Notes: a model not told the origin generated them from the letters alone. A DNA stretch of 18,309 bases from an uncultured Veillonella sp. (GCF_905209685.1 NZ_CAJLUB010000023.1:1-18309); one strand, 5' to 3'. Positions 1-7,592 are shown, numbered from the stretch's first letter. Made by a program: numbers and translations.

Positions 1-2
1 CC

Positions 3-743
3 ATCGCCTATACAGTAGGTCCACATGGATTAGCTGCTTTTACAGTGGCAGGCATCATTATATTTACTGCCTTATTCGCCCTCATGCCTCGCATAGTAGC
101 GCATGCTCGTACCATCGATCAAGCAGTAGCCACAGAAAATCCGGCTGTAGCCGCAAAACCACTAAAAAACTATTGGAAATACTTTGGTATCTTGTTCATT
201 ATCATCCTAAGCCAGTCGGTAAACTTCCGCGTTATCAATGCGTTCATTCCTATCTTCTGGACTCGTGAACTCGGTACTAGCCCAGAACAAGGCAGCTTTG
301 CCTTAACTGTATTCTTTAGCATTGGTATTTTCATGACATACATCGGTGGCCTATTAGGTGATAAATTTGGCCCTATTAAGATTATTAGACTATCCCTATT
401 AGTTTGGTTACCAGCTATGTTCCTATTAACCGAAGTTCCTAATTTCTCACCACTTATCATGATGCCCATAGCATACTTGCTACTACTCATGATTGGTGCG
501 GCCAAAGCTATCAGTTACAGCCCAGTTATCGTACTAGGCCAAACCTATCTTGCTAAAAGTATCGGCTTTGCATCGGGTATCACCCTCGGCGTAAGCCAAA
601 CCATCGGTGGTGTAATCGCACCTGTTGTGGGTAACCTAGCAGATACCTACTCCCTACCGGTCGCTATGATGACACTTGTGCCATTCCTAATAGGGGGCCT
701 TGGGGCATCACTAATACTTAAAGATCCTAAAAAATTACAATAG
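3..743 (+). CDS. Fsr-like MFS transporter, C-terminal part (5' end outside window)
   Basis: This is the last 246 residues of a major facilitator superfamily protein of the inner membrane; the frame is open back to the window edge, so the start is not here. The visible part holds about seven or eight hydrophobic helices, a basic cytoplasmic loop near residues 30-55, and the sequence GGLLGDKFGP, which fits the conserved GxLaDrxGrr loop of MFS proteins. The stretch SPVIVLGQTYL followed by IGFASGITLG and IGGVIAPVVG strongly resembles the C-terminal half of the fosmidomycin-resistance (Fsr) group of drug exporters. Substrate cannot be read from sequence, so export of a drug or metabolite is an inference from the family. 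A perfect hairpin starts directly after the stop codon. I am confident of the superfamily and moderately confident of the Fsr group. Confidence 0.85.
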   Translation: MAYTVGPHGLAAFTVAGIIIFTALFALMPRIVAHARTIDQAVATENPAVAAKPLKNYWKYFGILFIIILSQSVNFRVINAFIPIFWTRELGTSPEQGSFALTVFFSIGIFMTYIGGLLGDKFGPIKIIRLSLLVWLPAMFLLTEVPNFSPLIMMPIAYLLLLMIGAAKAISYSPVIVLGQTYLAKSIGFASGITLGVSQTIGGVIAPVVGNLADTYSLPVAMMTLVPFLIGGLGASLILKDPKKLQ

Positions 744-784
744 AAAAAAGCAGTTGTTTCTAATTAGAAACAACTGCTTTTTCT
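744..784. terminator. Bidirectional intrinsic terminator
   Basis: A 17-bp perfect stem (744-760 with 767-783) encloses the loop TAATTA. It has A-runs on the left and T-runs on the right, so it reads as a terminator on both strands. It separates the convergent MFS gene (+) and the membrane protein gene (-). Confidence 0.9.
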
Positions 785-820
785 TACCAAAACTCTCAGT
801 ATTATAATATCTTAAATATT

Positions 821-1453
821 CTACACCGACTCTAACTCTTTTAATCTATCTTCCATTAAAAATATTCTTACTAAAGCTCTCTGTTTCTTTAAATCAGCAA
901 CAGTACCAAGTATCACCGTAGTGCAAAATGTATTTAATAGTAAAAACACAAAGTCAATAATTATCGTATGCTTCCATTTCATACTTAATATCAATACGAC
1001 TAACATTGCAATAAATATACTATAAAACAATACGGAGTTTTTCCCTGGTATATTCATAAACGTAGCACAAACCCAACCAATAAAAGATACACCTAAAGTA
1101 AAGAAAATTATCATTAACATAAAATCTTCATATACTGTAGTCAACATAAACAAGTCATAATGTTCGCAAAACTCTATAACTTTAGTAGCAATGTCTAACC
1201 CATAAGCAAAAATAGCTGCACAAATAATTCCAAAAGCTACTGAGCTCCATATAAATACATATTTACTTTCTAATTCCGCTCGACTCTTAATTATTTCCCA
1301 CCTTAAATCACTTATTGAAAGATTTTTTATCTCAGCACAAACTTTTGATTTATATGTATACCAATATTTTTCATCCGCATTTGGAAATATTTTCCGTAAA
1401 TAATTAATAAATCTTCTTGGAAAACTCTCCTTTTCTGGTAATAAGACACTCAT
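821..1453 (-). CDS. Four-helix membrane protein of unknown function
   Basis: I do not recognise this 210-residue protein. A hydrophilic, basic N-terminal part of about 65 residues, rich in aromatic and charged residues, is followed by four predicted membrane segments at roughly 66-88, 111-132, 140-157 and 164-185, and a short charged C-terminal tail ending MEDRLKELESV. There is no signal peptide and no catalytic motif that I can see. The ATG at 1453 is chosen because GAGGAG lies seven bases upstream; an upstream TTG at 1468 would place the Shine-Dalgarno inside the gene. The gene stands alone, flanked by terminators on both sides. It is more AT-rich than its neighbours and uses many ATA and AAA-type codons, consistent with a recently acquired or weakly expressed gene. 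Confidence 0.7.
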   Translation of the reverse strand: MSVLLPEKESFPRRFINYLRKIFPNADEKYWYTYKSKVCAEIKNLSISDLRWEIIKSRAELESKYVFIWSSVAFGIICAAIFAYGLDIATKVIEFCEHYDLFMLTTVYEDFMLMIIFFTLGVSFIGWVCATFMNIPGKNSVLFYSIFIAMLVVLILSMKWKHTIIIDFVFLLLNTFCTTVILGTVADLKKQRALVRIFLMEDRLKELESV

Positions 1454-1487
1454 ATTAACGCTCCTCAAACTATAAGTAGATAGGATC

Positions 1488-1528
1488 TCTAAATATAATA
1501 ATTAACTAATTAAAAGATCATATTTAGA
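1488..1528 (-). promoter_or_regulatory. Interrupted dyad upstream of the membrane protein gene
   Basis: TCTAAATAT at 1488-1496 is the exact reverse complement of ATATTTAGA at 1520-1528, with 23 bases between. It lies 35-75 bases upstream of the start of the four-helix protein, in the AT-rich stretch that must hold its promoter. It could be an operator or simply AT-rich chance. Confidence 0.25.
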
Positions 1529-1531
1529 AGA

Positions 1532-1576
1532 AAAAAATAACCCCCTTTGCAAAACCAACAGCATTGGGGTTATTTA
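1532..1576 (-). terminator. Intrinsic terminator of the ridA-cyuA unit
   Basis: On the minus strand AATAACCCC pairs with GGGGTTATT across a loop of about 21 bases and is followed by a run of seven T. It lies 10 bases after the desulfidase-like gene. Confidence 0.8.
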
Positions 1577-1585
1577 TTATAAAAG

Positions 1586-2833
1586 TTAGTGTTTTAGCAT
1601 TTCATTCAAGATAACTACGTCTGTTTCTTTCATACCTTGAGCCACAGTACCAATACTGCGAATGGTATCATCAACGGAGTATGCTACAAGGCCATCGCCT
1701 TTTTGGTAGTTCTTATTAAGGCGAGCTTGTTTATAGCCCATGAACGCGCCATCAAGGGAGATAGCAATTTTACCTGCGCAGGATGGTTTCGCGCCATCGC
1801 ATACGATACCGGATAAGCTAGCAAGACCATTCACAAGAGTATTTTCGATAATATCTTTGCTATCACCTTTCAAGAAGGCAATACCAGCTACACTGACTAC
1901 ACCAGCAGATACAACGCCGCAGTAGGCGGACAATTTACCAATGCCAGATTTAACGTAGAGCGTCAACAAGTTAGCGAAAACAAGAGCACGGTACAATTCA
2001 TCATCACTTTTACCAAGTTCCTCAGCAGTTGTAATGATAGGTACAGATACAGTTAGCCCTTGGTTACCAGAGCCAGAACAGATAACAACAGGCAATGGAC
2101 ACCCACTCATACGCGCATCGGATCCAGCCGCTGCACGAGCTTTACATTTCGTTTCAAGAGACGGATTTTCTTCATCCAACAATAAGAGCTGACCAATATT
2201 GGAGCCATAATCATTGGACAAACCTTCTCGAGAAATAGCTGTATTGTATTCTACTTGCTGTTTGATTTGAGGAATGATGCCAGAAATATCTGCCGTTTTA
2301 GCAAATTCGTAAATGCTATCAAAAGTCATAGCATATTCCGTTTTTGCGGCTTTCTTAATTTCATTGATTGTTTCAGACACAATCTCACCATCTACAGCTA
2401 CATAGGTTACATTCGTATGGTCGTTTTCAATGCGAACTACCGCTGTATGTTCATCTGTTTCTGCAGTAATTTCGATATAAAGATTATCTACACCTTCCGC
2501 AAGTGACACTGTACAGAAGTTAGCATCTAGTAATGTGCCGAGCCATTTACGATCTTCATCTGTAGCAGATTCTAATACCTCTAGCTCACGCTCAGGGTGA
2601 CCAACGATGGCACCTAGGGTAGTAGCCGCTTGGAGACCTTTTCGACCACCAGAGTTAGGAATGACTACGGATTTTACATTTTTTATAATATTCGCGCTGC
2701 ATCGTGCGTGAATATGGTTAGGAAACTCATCTAAAACAGAGACTGCCTTCGCAGCCGCATAAGCCAATGCAATTGGCTCAGTGCACCCGAAGGCAGGACG
2801 CATCTCTGATTGTAACAAGGAAATATAATCCAT
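1586..2833 (-). CDS. cyuA: CyuA/UPF0597-family L-cysteine desulfidase-like protein
   Basis: This 415-residue protein belongs to the UPF0597/YhaM family, which includes the iron-sulfur L-cysteine desulfidase CyuA that cleaves cysteine to pyruvate, ammonia and sulfide. It is related to the catalytic part of L-serine dehydratases. The family signature GCTEPIALAYAAA is at about residues 16-28, SGSGNQGL at about 253-260, and cysteines at about 17, 305, 345 and 352 (the last two in CDGAKPSCAGK) fit the cluster-ligand pattern. It has no signal peptide and is cytoplasmic. The ATG at 2833 is one base after the stop of ridA, so translation is probably coupled. A TTG at 2848 inside ridA is possible but lacks a better binding site. 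Substrate (cysteine, serine or another amino acid) is not decided by sequence. Confidence 0.85.
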   Translation of the reverse strand: MDYISLLQSEMRPAFGCTEPIALAYAAAKAVSVLDEFPNHIHARCSANIIKNVKSVVIPNSGGRKGLQAATTLGAIVGHPERELEVLESATDEDRKWLGTLLDANFCTVSLAEGVDNLYIEITAETDEHTAVVRIENDHTNVTYVAVDGEIVSETINEIKKAAKTEYAMTFDSIYEFAKTADISGIIPQIKQQVEYNTAISREGLSNDYGSNIGQLLLLDEENPSLETKCKARAAAGSDARMSGCPLPVVICSGSGNQGLTVSVPIITTAEELGKSDDELYRALVFANLLTLYVKSGIGKLSAYCGVVSAGVVSVAGIAFLKGDSKDIIENTLVNGLASLSGIVCDGAKPSCAGKIAISLDGAFMGYKQARLNKNYQKGDGLVAYSVDDTIRSIGTVAQGMKETDVVILNEMLKH

Positions 2834-2834
2834 C

Positions 2835-3206
2835 TTATACTTCCGCAATAAATTCCACTTCTACCAAAGCACCCAATGGAAGATCTTTTACTGCTATGCA
2901 AGAGCGAGCTGGTTTAGAAGTGAAATATTTAGCATAAACTTCGTTGAATGCTTTGAAATCGGCGATATCAGCCAAGAAACAAGTTGTTTTAATAACTTCG
3001 GAGAAGTCAGAACCTGCTTCAGCCAATACAGCATCAATGTTTTTGCATACTTGCTCAGTTTGCTCTACGATACCGCCTTCAACAATGGAACCAGTTGCAG
3101 GATTGAGTGGAATTTGTCCAGAAGCGAATAATAAACCGCCTACTACTTTAGCTTGAGAGTAAGGACCTACTGCTGCTGGTGCTTTGTCTGTGAAAATTGT
3201 TTTCAT
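2835..3206 (-). CDS. ridA: RidA family enamine/imine deaminase
   Basis: The 123-residue product is full length for the RidA (YjgF/YER057c/UK114) family, small trimeric cytosolic enzymes that hydrolyse reactive 2-aminoacrylate and related enamines/imines to keto acids. Diagnostic features are the N-terminal TDKAPAAVGPYSQA, the FASGQIPLNP strand, and the C-terminal block PARSCIAVKDLPLGALVEVE. That block contains the arginine (101) and glutamate (116) that match the active-site Arg105/Glu120 spacing of E. coli RidA. The start is fixed by AGGAG seven to eight bases upstream. It is the first gene of a two-gene unit with the desulfidase-like gene, whose chemistry would release 2-aminoacrylate. No terminator is visible between this gene and the secreted-protein pair upstream, so read-through from there is possible. 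Confidence 0.95.
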   Translation of the reverse strand: MKTIFTDKAPAAVGPYSQAKVVGGLLFASGQIPLNPATGSIVEGGIVEQTEQVCKNIDAVLAEAGSDFSEVIKTTCFLADIADFKAFNEVYAKYFTSKPARSCIAVKDLPLGALVEVEFIAEV

Positions 3207-3322
3207 AATAATTCTCCTTTTAAATATAATAAAAAATAATATAGATTATTCTAATGCCACCATACTCACATTAGTAATTACCTTGTATATAACATACTCT
3301 GTGAAAGTATATCTATAACAAA

Positions 3323-4099
3323 TTATTTAATAGATTTGAAGGCATTGTCAAATATCGTTTTGAAATAATCCCGTTGTACATCAGTAGTTACACCTACATA
3401 TAGTACCGGTTTGCCTGGCTTCAACACAAATGCAGCATTTGCATAGAGCGGAGTTTGACCATCTCCTTCCGCATATAATAAGCGAGAGCTTGCTGCATAG
3501 GTTTGATACTTAGTGCCTGCCACAGGATGCACTTGTTCTGCATTTTCTACAGTAAGCGTTCTAGGTTTTATAAGTAGTTCACCTGACCGAGTTTTAAGAT
3601 TAGCATAACGTTTTGGATCATTTAAAGGGACTACAGTTGTGGTTGTGGGAATTTGCTTATTAACGGCACCTAGCACGAGTTGCTCAGTAACAGGATCAAT
3701 TTGACCTTTATCTAGAGCTGCCATAGCCGCCATAAACATAGGATCATTTCTCTTATCTTTAGCCACTTGTTGTGCTATTTGTTTAACATCTACCGCTACT
3801 ACATATGCATCCTTTTGACCTGTTTTATCGGCCCCTTGTAATTGGTATACATCAAAAGTAGTGCCAAAGCTTTTGAAAACATCTTCAACCATCATATTCA
3901 TCGCCATATTTTTTGAAGGATTTTGTTTCATTTGCTTCTCTACAAAATCACGTGTATTTGTTTTGGATGCAGAAACAACAGTTACATTGTTAGGCACTAC
4001 CATGGACCCTGCAATTGTTTGTACATCCTTAGCAAAACCTACGCCAGATACAGTACCCACTAGGCAAGCTACACAAGCCAATACTTTCAAAGATTTCAT
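3323..4099 (-). CDS. Secreted protein of unknown function (VYQLQG pair, second gene)
   Basis: The 258-residue product begins with a clear Sec signal peptide (basic MKSLK, hydrophobic core, probable cleavage after VGFA at about residue 23), so it is exported to the periplasm or envelope. I do not recognise the mature domain. Around residues 80-105 it has FDVYQLQGADKTGQKDAYVVAVD, here given in part: VYQLQGADK then VVAVD. The same pattern occurs in the gene just upstream, so the two look like distant paralogues. The remainder is mixed alpha/beta without cysteines after the signal. The start is certain: GGGAGGT lies seven bases upstream. That Shine-Dalgarno is encoded by the last codons (GGK) of the preceding gene, which ends one base before this start, so the pair is translationally coupled. 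Confidence 0.8.
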   Translation of the reverse strand: MKSLKVLACVACLVGTVSGVGFAKDVQTIAGSMVVPNNVTVVSASKTNTRDFVEKQMKQNPSKNMAMNMMVEDVFKSFGTTFDVYQLQGADKTGQKDAYVVAVDVKQIAQQVAKDKRNDPMFMAAMAALDKGQIDPVTEQLVLGAVNKQIPTTTTVVPLNDPKRYANLKTRSGELLIKPRTLTVENAEQVHPVAGTKYQTYAASSRLLYAEGDGQTPLYANAAFVLKPGKPVLYVGVTTDVQRDYFKTIFDNAFKSIK

Positions 4100-4100
4100 A

Positions 4101-5045
4101 TTATTTACCTCCCTTGAGAGATTGTGTTTGATACATATGATTCAACTCATTAGCCCAATAATCATGACTAGAGTCATCAGATAATAAAAGCTGTAAAGCT
4201 ACACCTTTGTCTGTAGGAACGGCATAACCAATTAAGGAATAAGTATTTCTAAAACCATCATATTTAAGGCTACCCCGTAAATCGCCTGTCACAGCCGTGC
4301 CATAACGTGTTTGAACAGGTTTATAAGCCACATGCGTTGCATCTAGGCTCACTTGTTTTGCCATAAAATCTACATAAGAACGGATCTCTTCTTTACTTTT
4401 AGGAGATAAGTTCTTATCTGTGGCAAGCATTTTATCAAAAGCACCCATAATTTGAGCAGGTAACTTATCATTTATCGTTTTTAGATCTTTAGCTAATTTA
4501 GCACCTTCAATAGTATTGCCCTTCAAGCCTTGTAATTGTTGTTGAGCCTTCTCTTTAGAATAGGAATCTACATATTTAGAGATAGAGCTTTTCATTGCAG
4601 CTTTTTTTGCGTCTGGAACCTTTTCTAAAATGGTTTTATTCATACCAATTACTTGATCTATAGCATTTTTAGAATAGTCTACAACGACTAACTGACCTAC
4701 ATGGTGACCTTGTTTATCCGTCCCTTGCAATTGATAGACGGAAAATCCATCTAACACATCACCCTTCATAGGTTCAACTTGTACCGGTGCTTGCAATTTC
4801 ATACTAGCATTAACAGCATCAACAGCCGCTTTATTTGCCATTGAAATTATTTGACTTTGCTCATTATTCCGCAGCTTTGCATCCGTAGGAACACGCATGG
4901 CCTCTACAGCCTTCACCGTAGGAGACGTACTGCCATATAAACCATAGCCTAAATCTACTGTATCCGCACATGCCACTGCGCCCATGCCAACAGTTAAGCA
5001 TGTGGCACAAGCCAATGTCATCATTTTTTTGTTGAGAGCTCTCAT
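4101..5045 (-). CDS. Secreted protein of unknown function (VYQLQG pair, first gene)
   Basis: This 314-residue product has a Sec signal peptide (MRALNKK, hydrophobic core, probable cleavage after AVACA near residue 27). The mature part is Lys/Gln-rich and largely helical in character between about 110 and 220, with no catalytic motif that I recognise. FSVYQLQGTDKQG followed by LVVVD near residues 90-115 matches the neighbouring gene and suggests a shared fold. The ATG at 5045 is preceded by GAGGTG; a GTG at 5057 would put the Shine-Dalgarno inside the gene and add four residues before the basic region. It is probably the first gene of the pair, transcribed away from the menA-like gene. A role in the envelope is an inference from the signal peptide only. 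Confidence 0.78.
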   Translation of the reverse strand: MRALNKKMMTLACATCLTVGMGAVACADTVDLGYGLYGSTSPTVKAVEAMRVPTDAKLRNNEQSQIISMANKAAVDAVNASMKLQAPVQVEPMKGDVLDGFSVYQLQGTDKQGHHVGQLVVVDYSKNAIDQVIGMNKTILEKVPDAKKAAMKSSISKYVDSYSKEKAQQQLQGLKGNTIEGAKLAKDLKTINDKLPAQIMGAFDKMLATDKNLSPKSKEEIRSYVDFMAKQVSLDATHVAYKPVQTRYGTAVTGDLRGSLKYDGFRNTYSLIGYAVPTDKGVALQLLLSDDSSHDYWANELNHMYQTQSLKGGK

Positions 5046-5188
5046 AAGACACCTCACGATTTAACAATACATTCATATACAGATTATATTCATAATCCAT
5101 ATTGCATCCATAAAGATTTCAAAAAGAAAATCTATACTGCATATACTAATTATTATACTATATGGAGCTGTATAACTGTATAGTCTAA

Positions 5189-5215
5189 TTTACAACCTTT
5201 CAGTTCTGCTATACA
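5189..5215 (+). promoter_or_regulatory. Putative promoter of the menA-like gene
   Basis: TTTACA (5189-5194) is followed after 15 bases by TATACA (5210-5215), with TG one base upstream of the -10 (TGCTATACA, an extended -10). The spacer is short, but the extended -10 makes it the best candidate in the 215-bp divergent region. Confidence 0.4.
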
Positions 5216-5255
5216 ATACTTAAATAGATATGTAAACATATGGTATGAGAAATAG

Positions 5256-5286
5256 AAAGGAGTGCACACATGGTGTGCTTTTATTA
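5256..5286 (+). promoter_or_regulatory. Ribosome binding site separated from the menA start by a hairpin
   Basis: AAAGGAG (5256-5262) lies 23 bases before the ATG at 5286, too far for normal initiation. The spacer contains GCACAC-ATG-GTGTGC (5264-5278), a perfect 6-bp hairpin whose folding would leave about eight bases of effective spacing. The ATG in the hairpin loop (5270) is itself well spaced from the binding site but opens only a 14-codon out-of-frame peptide ending at 5314. Either the hairpin loads ribosomes on 5286, or the mini-ORF is translated and overlaps menA. Confidence 0.5.
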
Positions 5287-6182
5287 TGATACAAGAAATA
5301 ATTCCACTCACTAGGCCTCGTACATTAGCAGCTGCTTTAGGGCCTACCATTTTAGGTGCAGCCTTTAGCTATTACGCATTTGGTGCCACTCACGGTACAG
5401 GTCTTGCCATTATCCATACGGTTTTAATATTTTTAGCCGTTGTAACAGCTCAAATTGTAGCTAATTTATGGAATGAATATAAAGATTTTAAATCTGGTCT
5501 CGATGCGGGGCAAAAGGTTGGTAATGCTGGTTCTATTACGCGTGGTGCCATTACGCCAGAACTCATCGTTACCATGATTAAGGTACTCATGGTGGTACCT
5601 ATTATCATCGGTCTTTACCTATCGGCAACCATCACTTGGTACTATATTCCAGCAGGTTTTCTTTGCATTCTAATTAGCTTCCTCTACTCTGGTGGTCCAA
5701 AACCAATTTCCCGTACACCATTCGGTGAAATTTCCTCTGGCATAGCTATGGGGTTTGCTATCGTACTCATTACAGGATACGCATGGACACGTGACTTATC
5801 TTCAGCATTATTGATACCTGCTATTCCATCTACATTGCTAGTTGGCTCCATTATGCTCACGAATAACATTCGTGATATTAGAAATGATGAAAGCCATGGT
5901 CGTCGTACATTACCAATCGTTTTGGGTCGTGAACGCGCGCTCAGTCTGATGAGCATCACCTACCTATTCAACTTTATTTGGATTCTTGCATGGATCATTG
6001 TAGGTCACATGACATGGTTCTCCCTATTAGCATTCTTCGCAGCACCACTAGCTTTCAAAACTGTACACACCTTAAGTACAAAAACAGATGAATTCCTGCT
6101 CGACAAAGCGATGGGCACCACTGCGGGAGCAGCTATGATTTACCAAATCATGTGGTCTATTGGACTTATCATCGGTAAATAA
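5286..6182 (+). CDS. menA: UbiA-family prenyltransferase, probable MenA
   Basis: The 298-residue integral membrane protein has about eight to nine helices and both aspartate-rich motifs of the UbiA superfamily. The first is NLWNEYKDFKSGLD at residues 60-73 and the second is NNIRDIRNDESHGRRT at 193-208. The wording of the second motif and the following LPIVLGRERA are typical of MenA, which attaches a polyprenyl chain to 1,4-dihydroxy-2-naphthoate in menaquinone synthesis at the cytoplasmic membrane. No other men gene is in the window, so another UbiA-type substrate cannot be excluded. The start at 5286 is preferred because the only in-frame alternative, GTG at 5262, overlaps the Shine-Dalgarno. 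After the stop there is a weak inverted repeat (6184-6204) without a T-tract, so termination here is unclear. Confidence 0.82.
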   Translation: MIQEIIPLTRPRTLAAALGPTILGAAFSYYAFGATHGTGLAIIHTVLIFLAVVTAQIVANLWNEYKDFKSGLDAGQKVGNAGSITRGAITPELIVTMIKVLMVVPIIIGLYLSATITWYYIPAGFLCILISFLYSGGPKPISRTPFGEISSGIAMGFAIVLITGYAWTRDLSSALLIPAIPSTLLVGSIMLTNNIRDIRNDESHGRRTLPIVLGRERALSLMSITYLFNFIWILAWIIVGHMTWFSLLAFFAAPLAFKTVHTLSTKTDEFLLDKAMGTTAGAAMIYQIMWSIGLIIGK

Positions 6183-6226
6183 GGGTCCATAGCTTAAAGT
6201 TATGGAGAACCTACAACAATTCCTTC

Positions 6227-6255
6227 TTGATAGATAGGAAATAATTTAGTACTAT
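6227..6255 (+). promoter_or_regulatory. Putative promoter of metQ
   Basis: TTGATA (6227-6232) and TACTAT (6250-6255) are 17 bases apart, placing the transcription start about 40 bases before the metQ start codon. No SAM riboswitch or T-box fits in the short leader. Confidence 0.5.
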
Positions 6256-6300
6256 TAATGTAATATTTTATATGAACTAATTGTAAAAGGAGTGTGTCTA

Positions 6301-7122
6301 ATGAGAAAATTTTTAGCATTAGCGGCTACTGTAATCCTTGGCGGTGCTTTACTAATCGCAGGTTGCGGTAACGACAACAGCAAACAAGCTGCTAGCAATG
6401 GCAAGCAAGTATTAAAAATCGGTGCTACAGCAGTACCTCACGCAGAAATCTTGGAACAAGTTAAACCTATCTTGGCAAAAGATGGTATTGATTTACAAAT
6501 CACTGAATTCACTGATTACAACACACCAAACCTTGCTTTGGGTGATAAAGAAATCGATGCAAACTTCTTCCAACATATACCTTACATGGATGAATTTGCA
6601 AAAGCTCACAACCTTCCACTAGTATCTGCTGGTGGTGTTCATCTTGAACCAATGGGCTTATACTCCCGTCAAATCAAAGATTTGAAAGATCTTCCTAAAG
6701 GTGCTAAAATCGCTATCCCTAATGACCCTACAAACGGCGGTCGTGCATTATTGTTATTGCAAAAAGAAGGTCTTATCACATTGAAAGACTCCAGCAATAT
6801 CTTGTCTACAGTTCAAGATATCGCTTCCAATCCTAATGGTTACCAATTCGTTGAATTAGAAGCAGCTCAAGTACCTCGTTCTCTTGACGATGTAGCATTG
6901 GCAGCTATCAACACTAACTTTGCATTGAATGCAGGTCTTAACCCTGGTAAAGATGCATTGGCAATCGAATCCAAAGATTCCCCTTACGTAAACATCGTTA
7001 CTGTACTTAAAGGTAACGAAAACGATCCTCGCATCCAAAAATTAATGGAAACTCTTCACAGCCCTGAAATCAAAAAATTCATTGAAGAAAAATACAAAGG
7101 TGCAGTTGTTCCTGCATTCTAA
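6301..7122 (+). CDS. metQ: Methionine ABC transporter substrate-binding lipoprotein MetQ
   Basis: The 273-residue product is a lipoprotein: the lipobox LIAGC places the lipidated cysteine at residue 22. The mature part is a periplasmic-binding-protein fold of the NlpA/MetQ family, with the hallmark stretches FFQHIPYMDEFAKAHNL, GGVHLEPMGLYS and IPNDPTNGGRALLLLQKEGLI. Family members bind methionine, often the D-isomer or related compounds, and deliver it to the MetNI importer. The start ATG has AAAAGGAG eight bases upstream; a GTG nine bases further up overlaps that site. No metN or metI flanks it, and a strong terminator follows at once, so this is an orphan monocistronic binding protein that must work with a transporter encoded elsewhere. 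Family identity is certain; the ligand is inferred. Confidence 0.95.
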   Translation: MRKFLALAATVILGGALLIAGCGNDNSKQAASNGKQVLKIGATAVPHAEILEQVKPILAKDGIDLQITEFTDYNTPNLALGDKEIDANFFQHIPYMDEFAKAHNLPLVSAGGVHLEPMGLYSRQIKDLKDLPKGAKIAIPNDPTNGGRALLLLQKEGLITLKDSSNILSTVQDIASNPNGYQFVELEAAQVPRSLDDVALAAINTNFALNAGLNPGKDALAIESKDSPYVNIVTVLKGNENDPRIQKLMETLHSPEIKKFIEEKYKGAVVPAF

Positions 7123-7132
7123 GGTATAAAGT

Positions 7133-7164
7133 AAAAGAGACCACATATGTGGTCTCTTTTTTTT
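7133..7164. terminator. Bidirectional intrinsic terminator between metQ and cdd
   Basis: A near-continuous palindrome centred on CATATG (AAAGAGACCAC pairing with GTGGTCTCTTT) is followed by eight or more T on the plus strand and starts with four A, so it serves the convergent metQ and cdd genes. Confidence 0.92.
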
Positions 7165-7165
7165 A

Positions 7166-7582
7166 CTATAAACTATCAGCGCCAAATCTAAATGGTAATA
7201 ACTCATCAAGATTAACAACTCTATAATTGCCTTTTAGATTAGCCAAAATAATCTGTGGTATTTCAAATTCAGAAATCACCTGGCGACAAGCGCCACAAGG
7301 TGCACAAGGTCCTTCCGTATCAGCAACTACGGCGAGGGCCTTAAATTTTGTATGACCTTCTGATACGGCTTTAAATATAGCAGTTCGTTCTGCACAGTTC
7401 GTTAAGCCATAGGAAGCATTTTCTATATTACAGCCTTCATAGATACTCCCATCCTCACATACAAGGGCTGCACCTACACCAAAATGGGAGTACGGACTAT
7501 AGGTTTTCTCACGAGCTACTATGGCACGTTCAATAAGCTTTTGAATTTCCTGTTCTGTCATATGAGTTTCCTTTTCTATCAT
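7166..7582 (-). CDS. cdd: Cytidine deaminase
   Basis: This is the small homotetrameric zinc enzyme that converts (deoxy)cytidine to (deoxy)uridine in pyrimidine salvage. The zinc/active-site motifs are complete: NCAERTA (Cys63, catalytic Glu65) and PCGACRQ (Cys96, Cys99); substrate-binding CNIENASYG is at 51-59. Two starts compete. The ATG at 7582 (138 residues) has GAGGAG six bases upstream, overlapping the stop of the phosphorylase gene. The ATG at 7561 (131 residues) has AAGGA seven bases upstream and matches the usual N-terminus of the family better. I take the longer form on binding-site strength. It is the last gene of the exonuclease-deoC-phosphorylase-cdd unit and is translationally coupled to the phosphorylase. 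Confidence 0.95.
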   Translation of the reverse strand: MIEKETHMTEQEIQKLIERAIVAREKTYSPYSHFGVGAALVCEDGSIYEGCNIENASYGLTNCAERTAIFKAVSEGHTKFKALAVVADTEGPCAPCGACRQVISEFEIPQIILANLKGNYRVVNLDELLPFRFGADSL

Positions 7583-7592
7583 ATGGATCTCC

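Noticed and set aside
170..505. Minus-strand open frame inside the MFS gene
   Set aside because: It lies wholly within a clear transporter gene, lacks a binding site and shows no family features.
4864..5100. Minus-strand open frame overlapping the start of the first secreted protein
   Set aside because: It runs out of frame through the signal-peptide region of a well-supported gene and has no Shine-Dalgarno.
6184..6204. Inverted repeat TCCATA/TATGGA after menA as a terminator
   Set aside because: The stem is only six pairs and no T-tract follows.
6183..6300. SAM riboswitch or T-box upstream of metQ
   Set aside because: The leader is only about 40 bases from the predicted start and shows no SAM-box, T-box or terminator fold.
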